Below are positions 1 through 5,022 of a stretch of DNA of 5,391 nucleotides, one piece after another. Position numbers and translations under genes: made by a program. The stretch's first letter is position 1; each line of letters begins with the position of its first letter. The DNA comes from Coriobacteriia bacterium (GTDB taxonomy: Bacteria > Actinomycetota > Coriobacteriia > Anaerosomatales > PALSA-660). The stretch is from the NCBI GenBank assembly GCA_003133285.1, contig PKWR01000015.1, positions 1 to 5,391 on the forward strand. The letters are read 5' to 3'. The notes under the pieces were generated by a model. The model saw only the letters and a program-made list of their open reading frames with translations. It was not told where the DNA came from and ran no database searches.

Positions 1-1071
1 CTCGACGGGCATGACGGGCTCGACGGGTGGCACGGGTGGTGCCGGCGGCGCGGGCGCGTACGGCGGGGCCGGAGGCGCGGGCGGAGCGGACGGATAGGGC
101 GGTGCGGGCGGATAGGGCGCCGGATAGGCCGCGACCGGCGTCGGTTCCATGCCTGTCATGCGGCGGAAGAACAGCGTCCACGCCGTGTGGTAGAAGGCCG
201 AGTACACGGACGAGGGCACGATGAGCACCAAGATGGCCACCGCGATCATGACCGAGCCGACGAGCCAGCCGCCGGCGACGAAGGCGATCACAGCAGGTAC
301 CACGAGTATCACGGCCACGATGCCCACCGCGATGCCGTAGGCGATCCCGACCCCGAACTGGATCAGTACCATGGTGAAGACGCCGCGGCGGCCCCACAGG
401 TCCCGCCATCCCTGCTTCAGGGAGTCCATCACGCGCTGGTCCTGCAGGACCGCATAGCGAAGCGCGACCTGCGCGATCATGCCCAGGACCACGCTGATGA
501 CGGCCACCATGATCCCGAAGACCACGACGAAGCAGATGCCGCCGCACGCGAGGCCGGCCACCGCCCTGCTGAGGGCCTCCTGCGAGCCACCGCCGCGCAG
601 CGCCGCGACGGCCGCGACGCCCACGACCCCAGCGAGCACGAAAGCGAGCAGCAAAGCCGGCAGCGCGACCAGGAACTCGATGCCGAAGACGCGGCCCCAC
701 TTGTGGAAGCCCGTGCTCCAGCCGTCACCGGCCCGTACCTCGCGACCGGTCTCGGCCTCGTTCGCCAGGTGGATGAGCCCTCCGCGAGCGGCGACGGAGA
801 CGATCCACAGAAGGAGCCCGACCAGGAACAGGACGATGAAAGCGATGATGATGACGCCCAGGTTCTGCTCGAGGAACCGCTGGAAGGCCAGCCAGCCGGC
901 CCGGACTGCCGACGACAGCCCGGTCGTGCTCCCGGTGCTCCTGCTCCCCGAGCCGTAGTTGTAGTTGAAGTTGACCGCGCTTCCGGCCCCGGCGAACAGG
1001 CCGAACAGCCACAGGATCTTGTGGCGCCAGACGATGTCCCAGCTCTTCTTGAGGATCGCTCCGTAGTCCAT
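1..1071 (-). CDS. Polytopic membrane protein with proline-rich C-terminal tail (partial, C-terminus off the left edge)
   Basis: The reading frame is open from an ATG at 1071 to the window edge, giving 357 residues with no stop. The start is backed by GAAGGGG six bases upstream. The protein opens with MDYGAILKKSW followed by a W-x2-H-K-x2-LWLFGLF stretch, a pattern I associate with uncharacterised integral membrane proteins of high-GC bacteria. Hydrophobic segments lie at about residues 18-33, 72-94, 131-157, 173-203, 232-262 and 265-295, so roughly six membrane helices. A Gly/Ser/Asn-rich loop (about 34-54) and a charged loop (about 100-128) separate them. From about residue 310 the chain becomes a Pro/Ala/Tyr-rich, probably disordered tail that continues off the edge. 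It is the last visible gene of the operon, 26 bases after the DUF362 gene. Function is unknown; transport, membrane organisation or envelope stress are guesses. The gene call is strong, but no function is assigned. Confidence 0.85.
   Translation of the reverse strand, partial: MDYGAILKKSWDIVWRHKILWLFGLFAGAGSAVNFNYNYGSGSRSTGSTTGLSSAVRAGWLAFQRFLEQNLGVIIIAFIVLFLVGLLLWIVSVAARGGLIHLANEAETGREVRAGDGWSTGFHKWGRVFGIEFLVALPALLLAFVLAGVVGVAAVAALRGGGSQEALSRAVAGLACGGICFVVVFGIMVAVISVVLGMIAQVALRYAVLQDQRVMDSLKQGWRDLWGRRGVFTMVLIQFGVGIAYGIAVGIVAVILVVPAVIAFVAGGWLVGSVMIAVAILVLIVPSSVYSAFYHTAWTLFFRRMTGMEPTPVAAYPAPYPPAPPYPSAPPAPPAPPYAPAPPAPPVPPVEPVMPVE
3..130 (-). repeat. Low-complexity proline-rich coding repeat
   Basis: Imperfect short repeats lie here inside the membrane-protein gene. 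On the plus strand, GGATAGGGCG occurs at 92-101 and 110-119, with a shorter GGATAGG at 122-128, and GACGGG-type units recur at 3-28. In the coding strand they specify PYP, PAPP and PPV units, giving a Pro/Ala/Tyr tail. The repeats keep the reading frame, so this looks like a protein-level low-complexity tail, not an independent DNA element. Such tracts often vary in copy number between strains. Confidence 0.7.
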
Positions 1072-1097
1072 TCCGCACCCCTTCGGTCGATTCCCCG

Positions 1098-2204
1098 CTA
1101 CTCGACGACCACCAGCTCGTACTCCGTGGTCCCCAGCCCCATCTTCTCCGCGTAGTCGATCGCGAGCGTGCCGTCGACACCGGTCACCGCCGTGAACTTG
1201 TCCTGCCCCGCGTCCATCCCCTCGCCGCGCGACCCGGGCAACCCCACCGCCTGTGTCACGAGGTCGTACGCCGCGCGATCGATGGCGACGATGTCGGTCG
1301 AGGCGAGGACCCCGATATCGCCGACGATCGGCGCGTCACTGAAGCTCCAGCAGTCGCAGTCGGGGGAGACGGCGGTCACGAACGAGAGGTACACGACCTT
1401 CCCGTCCTTGCCGCTCAGCGCGCCCTTCGCATGCTCGACGATCTTCTCCTGGAGCGACTTGGCGGTCGTCTTCCACTGGACCCCGATCGCGGCGTACGGG
1501 CACGCGGCGACGCACTCGCCGCACCCATAACAGGTGCCGTAGTCGATCTGCGCGACCCGGCCGGGGCCGATGACGATAGCCTGTACCGGGCACCAGCGCA
1601 CGCATCGCGAGCACGCGGTGCACTTCTCGGCGACGACCTCCGGCTTGAAGTCGGCGTGCATCCGCTGCTTGGCGGAGCGGCACCCGAGCCCCATCCCGAC
1701 GTTCTTCAGCGCGCCGCCGAAACCGGTCGCCTCGTGGCCCTTCACGTGAGTGACGACGACCATCGCGTCGGCGTGGACGGCGGCAGCGCCGATGCGGACC
1801 GTCTCGAAGTACCCTCCGTCGATGCGTACGTCCACGGCATCGCGGCCGTCGATGCCGTCGGCGATGACGATCGGCGCATCCACCGTGGCATAGGAGAAGC
1901 CGTTCTGGATCGCGCACTGCAGGTGGTCGACCGCGTTCGCGCGCATGCCGCTGTACAGGGTGTTCGCGTCCGTGAGGAACGGCTTGCCGCCGTGCTGCTT
2001 GATCCGCGTCACGGTCTCGCGGACGAAGACCGGGTGGACGAACCCGGTGTTGCCCTTCTCACCGAAGTGCAGCTTCACGGCGACCAGGTCGCCCTCGGCG
2101 ATCGCGTCCTTGAGGCCCGCCCGCTCGAGCAGCGTCGCGACGCGCGCGATCATCGAGCGCTTCTTGATCGATCGGACCGGTGCGAAGTAGACCTTGGATG
2201 TCAT
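1098..2204 (-). CDS. DUF362 domain protein with two [4Fe-4S] ferredoxin motifs
   Basis: This 368-residue cytoplasmic iron-sulfur protein has no signal peptide or membrane segment. Residues 1-190 match the N-terminal DUF362 region, including KLHFGEKGNTGFVHP (44-58), TDANTLYSG (78-86) and the hallmark HVKGHEATGFGGALKNVGMG (153-172). Two ferredoxin-type motifs of form C-x2-C-x2-C-x3-C-P follow: Cys195/198/201/205 and Cys225/228/231/235. The C-terminal part carries PDCDCW (281-286) and SDAPIVGDIGVLASTDIVAID (289-309), typical of this family. Known: members are predicted electron carriers common in anaerobes, and the biochemical role is generally undefined. The start is fixed by overlap with the upstream kinase stop (TGATG) and by GGGAGGG about 11 bases before the ATG. 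Coupling to a sugar kinase is the only functional hint here. The family call is firm; the substrate or partner is unknown. Automated labels such as '4Fe-4S binding protein' or 'ferredoxin' would describe the same gene. Confidence 0.93.
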   Translation of the reverse strand: MTSKVYFAPVRSIKKRSMIARVATLLERAGLKDAIAEGDLVAVKLHFGEKGNTGFVHPVFVRETVTRIKQHGGKPFLTDANTLYSGMRANAVDHLQCAIQNGFSYATVDAPIVIADGIDGRDAVDVRIDGGYFETVRIGAAAVHADAMVVVTHVKGHEATGFGGALKNVGMGLGCRSAKQRMHADFKPEVVAEKCTACSRCVRWCPVQAIVIGPGRVAQIDYGTCYGCGECVAACPYAAIGVQWKTTAKSLQEKIVEHAKGALSGKDGKVVYLSFVTAVSPDCDCWSFSDAPIVGDIGVLASTDIVAIDRAAYDLVTQAVGLPGSRGEGMDAGQDKFTAVTGVDGTLAIDYAEKMGLGTTEYELVVVE

Positions 2205-2206
2205 CA
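2202..2206 (-). promoter_or_regulatory. TGATG stop-start overlap (translational coupling)
   Basis: Read on the minus strand, the kinase stop TGA (2206-2204) shares its final A with the ATG of the DUF362 gene (2204-2202). One-base overlaps of this kind commonly allow a terminating ribosome to restart. A GGGAGGG ribosome site lies inside the end of the kinase gene, so both coupling and independent initiation are possible. It supports a single transcript for the two genes. Confidence 0.75.
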
Positions 2207-3178
2207 GTGGATGCCCTCCCGGGAATCGTGGTCATCGAACGCGAGCGCGGCCGCGCCGGCGACCCCTGCATCATTCCCCAGCTCGGCGATCAGCACGCGC
2301 ACGTCGCGGCGCCCCGCGAGCGCTTCGGCGGCGATCCGTCCGGCGGCCCGTTTGCTCACCATCGGGCAGCTCTCGCCGATGCCGCCGCCGACGATGATGG
2401 CCTCCGGGTTGAGCACGTTGACGAGGCCGACGAGGCCCTCGCCGAGCATGTCGCCGACGCGCGACATCACCTCGACGGCGGCCTCGTCGCCCGCGTTCGC
2501 CGCCTCGATGACGATCTCCGCGGTGATGGCATCGGCGTCGCCGCCGGCGAGACGCGTGATGCTCGAGCCGCGGTAGGTCTCAGCGGCCGCGCGCGCCTCG
2601 CGGATGACCGCGGGACGTGCGGAGAACGACTCGAGATGGCCGTGCCCGCCGCACGGGCACTCGGGCCCGTCGACGACGATCACCATGTGGCCGATCTCTC
2701 CGGCGAACCCGCGGGAGCCGCGGTGCAGCTTCCCTCCGATGAACACGCCGCCGCCGACGCCGGTGCCGAGCGTGACCATGACGAAGTCTTTGATGCCCTT
2801 CGCCGCGCCGTAGCGCGACTCCCCGAGCGCGGCCGTGTTGCCGTCGTTGTCGATCGTGACCGGGTACTTGAGGCGGGACATGACCAGGCCGCGCATGTCG
2901 ATGCCGGCGAGCGGAAGGTTGGTGCAGAACTCGACGGATTGCCGGGTGAAGTCGATCTGCGCAGGAAGACCGATGCCGACGCCCGCTATCTCGGACGGGT
3001 GCAGGCCGCTCGTGATCTCGCTCACGGCGTCGACGATGGCGTCGACGATGGCGAACGGGCCCGAGCCCTTGGGCGTCGACAGCTTCACCTCGCGCACGAT
3101 GCGGCCCTTGCGCTCGACGAGACCGGCCGCGATGCGCGTGCCGCCGACGTCCAGACCGATCGCATACGCATTGCGCAT
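2204..3178 (-). CDS. ROK-family sugar kinase, probable glucokinase
   Basis: This 324-residue cytoplasmic ATP-dependent kinase is of normal length for single-domain ROK kinases. No N-terminal helix-turn-helix is present, so it is an enzyme, not an NagC/XylR-type repressor. The phosphate-binding motif DVGGT is at 10-14. NDGN (111-114) supplies the probable catalytic base Asp112. LGTGVGGG (137-144) and the sugar-contact EIGH (161-164) follow, then the zinc-site region CPCGGHGHLE (174-183) and a C-terminal GNDAGVAGAA (301-310). The usual third zinc cysteine is His181 here. In the family these residues phosphorylate glucose, or sometimes mannose, fructose or N-acetyl sugars, at the 6-hydroxyl. Glucose is the likeliest substrate but cannot be fixed from sequence. 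The ATG at 3178 has an AGGGGAGGT ribosome site six bases upstream. It is the first gene of the operon and overlaps the DUF362 gene by one base. Confidence 0.93.
   Translation of the reverse strand: MRNAYAIGLDVGGTRIAAGLVERKGRIVREVKLSTPKGSGPFAIVDAIVDAVSEITSGLHPSEIAGVGIGLPAQIDFTRQSVEFCTNLPLAGIDMRGLVMSRLKYPVTIDNDGNTAALGESRYGAAKGIKDFVMVTLGTGVGGGVFIGGKLHRGSRGFAGEIGHMVIVVDGPECPCGGHGHLESFSARPAVIREARAAAETYRGSSITRLAGGDADAITAEIVIEAANAGDEAAVEVMSRVGDMLGEGLVGLVNVLNPEAIIVGGGIGESCPMVSKRAAGRIAAEALAGRRDVRVLIAELGNDAGVAGAAALAFDDHDSREGIH
3027..3053. repeat. 12-base in-frame tandem duplication inside the ROK kinase gene
   Basis: The unit GCGTCGACGATG occurs at 3027-3038 and again, identically, at 3039-3050, followed by a further GCG. 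On the coding strand it encodes the repeated tetrapeptide AIVD (residues 43-46 and 47-50), in a helix N-terminal to the catalytic core. Because the unit is a multiple of three, it changes length by four residues without shifting the frame. It could be a recent slippage duplication, or chance similarity of an amphipathic helix. Confidence 0.75.
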
Positions 3179-3184
3179 TCGAAG

Positions 3185-3193
3185 ACCTCCCCT
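3185..3193 (-). promoter_or_regulatory. Strong ribosome binding site of the ROK kinase gene
   Basis: Minus-strand AGGGGAGGT is a near-complete anti-16S match and ends six bases before the ATG at 3178. It selects that ATG over alternatives and predicts efficient translation of the first operon gene. Confidence 0.75.
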
Positions 3194-3235
3194 GGAGCGT
3201 GCGCGTCACGGACCGGCATGAACCGGCCCGGAAGA

Positions 3236-3241
3236 ATCATA
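3236..3241 (-). promoter_or_regulatory. Candidate -10 element for the kinase operon
   Basis: TATGAT on the minus strand differs from the TATAAT consensus at one position and stands out in GC-rich surroundings. It is placed sensibly, about 58 bases before the kinase ATG. The lack of a recognisable -35 keeps confidence low; it could be an activator-dependent promoter or chance. Confidence 0.35.
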
Positions 3242-3328
3242 CCCCCGCGTGCGGACACGAGCCGCCTTGCGGCGAGACTGCAAGAGCCTCGTGACGGGTA
3301 GGTTCAGTTCGGTACGCCAGTGACTCCC

Positions 3329-3335
3329 GAGGAGG
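3329..3335 (+). promoter_or_regulatory. Ribosome binding site of the CDGSH gene
   Basis: GAGGAGG sits seven bases before the ATG at 3343. It decides this start, and it shows that the small ORF is a real gene, unlike the overlapping frames. Confidence 0.75.
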
Positions 3336-3342
3336 CTGTTCC

Positions 3343-3585
3343 ATGAGGTTCGTTCACGACGAGGCACCATCACACCCGCTGGTCACCGAGCTCGGTGTCG
3401 GCACCTACCACTGGTGCCGCTGCGGCAAGACCAACACGCCGCCGTTCTGCGACGGGTCGCACGAAGGCAGCGGGATCACGCCGCTCGAGTTCGAGATCGA
3501 GAACGCGCAGACGGCAGCGATCTGCAACTGCGGGCTCACCGGTCATCCGCCCTACTGCGACGGGTCTCACGCACAGATCGAGTAG
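3343..3585 (+). CDS. Small double-CDGSH [2Fe-2S] protein
   Basis: This 80-residue soluble protein contains two complete CDGSH motifs of form C-x-C-x2-(S/T)-x3-P-x-C-D-G-S-H. The first uses Cys25, Cys27, Cys36 and His40, and the second uses Cys61, Cys63, Cys72 and His76. Each motif should bind one [2Fe-2S] cluster with the 3-Cys/1-His ligation known from mitoNEET-type proteins. The tandem layout on one chain resembles the Miner2/CISD3-like bacterial class. No membrane anchor is present. Proposed roles for the family are electron transfer, redox sensing and cluster transfer; the role here is unknown. It reads divergently from the kinase-DUF362 operon, whose second gene is also an Fe-S protein, and converges on the cyclase gene. 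The GAGGAGG site supports the start. The family call is very secure. Confidence 0.95.
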   Translation: MRFVHDEAPSHPLVTELGVGTYHWCRCGKTNTPPFCDGSHEGSGITPLEFEIENAQTAAICNCGLTGHPPYCDGSHAQIE

Positions 3586-3616
3586 CGCCGCCGCTTCCGG
3601 CCACGGCATCGGCAGA
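3586..3616. other. Convergent gap with no clear terminator
   Basis: Only 31 bases separate the converging stop codons of the CDGSH and cyclase genes. The sequence is GC-rich with short GCCG/CGGC complements but no long stem and no T-run. The two transcripts probably terminate within each other's gene or depend on Rho. Confidence 0.4.
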
Positions 3617-4834
3617 CTACGCGTCGTGCCGAGCGGCCCGGATGTTGACGACCACCCTGCTGCCGCCGCCTCTCTTGGCCTCGTTCATCGACTCGTCCGC
3701 CCGTCGCAGCACCTCGGTGACGTCGTCAGATCCGGCCAGGGCAGCGAGCCCGATGCTGAGGCCGGTCTGCTCGAGGCGCGACCGGGTCTCGTCCACCAGC
3801 CGCTGCGCGATCACCACCGCGCCGTCGACCTCGGTCATCTCGAGGAGGACGGCGAACTCGTCGCCGCCCAAGCGCGCGACCACGTCGGCGGCGCGCGTCC
3901 CTTCGGTGAGCAGGCGCGCGACGGAGACGAGCGCGGCATCGCCGGCCGAGTGTCCCATCCGCTCGTTGATCGCCTTGAAGTGATCGAGGTCGATGACGAG
4001 CAGGATGCTCGGCACGTTTCGCTGCGCGCGCGCCAGAGCACGGTCCAGGGCAACGCGCAGCGCGCGCAGGTTCGCCAGTCCGGTCAGCGGGTCGTGGTCG
4101 GCCAGGTACGCGAGCCGGTCCGCCTGTTCCTTCATCTCCGTCACGTCGGAGCATGACGCGAGGTAGCCGAGGAACGTGCCGTCCGCCTCCAAGAACGGGC
4201 GGCCGTGCTCCTCAATCCGGCGATACTCCCCATCCGCGTTGCTCAGCCGATACTCCGTATCGAAGGCCTCGCGCTTCTCGAACGCGCCGAGCCACAGGTC
4301 GACGTACCCGTCGAGGTCGTCCGGATGGACGCCCTGCCTCCATCCGTCGCCGCGTTCCTCCTCCGTCGTACGGCCGCGGAACCCGAGCCACGCCTTGTTG
4401 AAGTAGTCGCGCTGCGCGGCGGTGTCCGCGCGCCACACGAGCGCGGGGAAGTCGTCGAACGCTCGCACGTAGGACTCGCGAGCGTGCTCGGCGGCGTCGC
4501 GATGCTCGCGAAGGAGGTCGGCGACCTCCTGGGGCAGAGTATCGCGCCGCTGCTGGTTGTTGATGTAGAGCACGAGGAGCCACACCCCGGCGAGCTCCGC
4601 AGCCGACAAGACGCCGTCGAGGACGGCCATGACGTACTCGGGGATCGTGTGGGCGCCGACGGCGAGCAGGCTGGCGAGGACCACGGCAGCGGCGGCGAAC
4701 GTCGCGATCGAGCTCAGGAGCATCCCGACCCGCATGAACCGCGAGCGGATCGAGGAACGCACCCCCAGCACGCCGCCCAGCAGCATGGCTTGGATCGCGA
4801 CGGCAGCGACTGCGAGACTGCGTACGACCAGCAT
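3617..4834 (-). CDS. Membrane-anchored PAS-GGDEF diguanylate cyclase
   Basis: This 405-residue enzyme is predicted to make the second messenger c-di-GMP from two GTP at the inner face of the membrane. Hydrophobic segments at about 5-24, 37-60 and 66-91 anchor it. A short helical linker (about 94-122) leads to a PAS domain with its PAC strand region (about 121-236; note FNKAW, HPDDL and EYRLSNADGEYRRIEE). The GGDEF domain (about 243-400) has DPLTGLANL (248-256), DLDHFKAIN (282-290) with the metal-binding Asp282, GHSAGDAAL (294-302) and an intact GGDEF at 323-327. RAAD at 314-317, five residues before GGDEF, is a proper RxxD inhibitory site for product feedback. No EAL or HD-GYP phosphodiesterase domain is attached. 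The usual MYxAK near the end is MNEAK (383-387). The PAS ligand cannot be read from sequence. The ATG at 4834 follows a seven-G run only two bases away, an unusually tight ribosome site; no better start is seen, and an in-frame TAG at 4876-4874 blocks upstream extension. Confidence 0.93.
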   Translation of the reverse strand: MLVVRSLAVAAVAIQAMLLGGVLGVRSSIRSRFMRVGMLLSSIATFAAAAVVLASLLAVGAHTIPEYVMAVLDGVLSAAELAGVWLLVLYINNQQRRDTLPQEVADLLREHRDAAEHARESYVRAFDDFPALVWRADTAAQRDYFNKAWLGFRGRTTEEERGDGWRQGVHPDDLDGYVDLWLGAFEKREAFDTEYRLSNADGEYRRIEEHGRPFLEADGTFLGYLASCSDVTEMKEQADRLAYLADHDPLTGLANLRALRVALDRALARAQRNVPSILLVIDLDHFKAINERMGHSAGDAALVSVARLLTEGTRAADVVARLGGDEFAVLLEMTEVDGAVVIAQRLVDETRSRLEQTGLSIGLAALAGSDDVTEVLRRADESMNEAKRGGGSRVVVNIRAARHDA

Positions 4835-4870
4835 TACCCCCCCTGTCCCCGGTGCGCGAGAAGCTCCCCT

Positions 4871-4899
4871 AGTCTAGCTCACGAGACAGTGGGCCTCAC
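4871..4899 (-). promoter_or_regulatory. Candidate promoter of the diguanylate cyclase gene
   Basis: On the minus strand TAGACT (4876-4871) fits the TANNNT -10 pattern, and GTGAGG (4899-4894) is a half-match to TTGACA at 17-base spacing. Transcription would start near 4864, about 30 bases before the ATG. The -10 lies inside a near-palindrome CTAGTCTAG. The match is modest. Confidence 0.4.
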
Positions 4900-4971
4900 C
4901 CCCTCCGACATGCCCTGCCGGAATCCGGGACGTCGGGACGACCGGCGCGCGCGACGTGCAGGGAGCACGCA

Positions 4972-4997
4972 GAGGAGCCGCCCACGGGCGGCTCCTC
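4972..4997 (-). terminator. Strong GC hairpin, probable terminator of the right-hand gene
   Basis: GAGGAGCCGCCC (4972-4983) is perfectly complementary to GGGCGGCTCCTC (4986-4997). This makes an 11-12 base-pair stem with a very small loop, 25 bases after the stop codon of the partial gene. No T-run follows on the minus strand, so it resembles the U-poor terminators common in high-GC bacteria. On the plus strand the stem is followed by GTTCATT, but no plus-strand gene ends there. Confidence 0.65.
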
Positions 4998-5022
4998 GTT
5001 CATTGCATGGCGCGCGGACGCG

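Larger units (their letters stand above)
3179..3342. promoter_or_regulatory. Divergent intergenic region between the kinase operon and the CDGSH gene
   Basis: These 164 bases must carry the start signals for both flanking transcription units, since the genes point away from each other. On the minus strand a TATGAT -10-like hexamer lies at 3241-3236, which would start the operon transcript near 3229 with an untranslated leader of about 50 bases. No good -35 matches it at 16-18 base spacing. A short inverted repeat (GCCGC, three-base loop, GCGGC) lies at 3261-3273, just upstream of that hexamer. CGTG and CACG arms pair weakly at 3199-3211. For the plus strand I find no convincing promoter; GTGACG at 3291-3296 is only a weak -35 candidate. 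No riboswitch was recognised. Confidence 0.45.
4835..5022. other. Intergenic region between the cyclase gene and the right-hand partial gene
   Basis: These 188 bases lie between two genes that both read leftwards. They hold, from left to right, the seven-G ribosome site of the cyclase (4837-4843), its candidate promoter (4871-4899), a featureless GC-rich stretch (about 4900-4971) and the strong hairpin at 4972-4997. I find no tRNA-like or small-ORF signal supported by a ribosome site. Confidence 0.5.

Noticed and set aside
1..130. CRISPR-like or satellite repeat at the left edge
   Set aside because: The units are short, irregular and in frame with a proline-rich tail; there are no uniform repeats with unique spacers.
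187..1155. Long plus-strand ORF (322 codons) opposite the membrane-protein gene
   Set aside because: The product is a His/Asp/Glu/Arg-rich low-complexity string with no domain and no ribosome site. It is the antisense shadow of a gene with clear membrane helices, as expected in GC-rich DNA.
1431..2576. Long plus-strand ORF (381 codons) opposite the DUF362 gene and the 3' part of the kinase gene
   Set aside because: Composition is dominated by Asp/Arg/Ala/Leu with no motif. It crosses two well-supported minus-strand genes and is a codon-bias shadow.
2180..3301. Long plus-strand ORF (373 codons) opposite the ROK kinase
   Set aside because: The product is an Ala/Arg/Asp/His-rich string without domain features. 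The minus-strand frame has every ROK motif and a strong ribosome site.
3586..3616. Bidirectional terminator between the convergent genes
   Set aside because: Only four-base complementary arms and no T-run are present, which is not enough in GC-rich DNA.
3395..4156. Plus-strand ORF starting inside the CDGSH gene and running opposite the cyclase
   Set aside because: It begins within a clear gene in another frame and overlaps the GGDEF domain in antisense. Its Arg/Ser-rich product has no recognisable fold.
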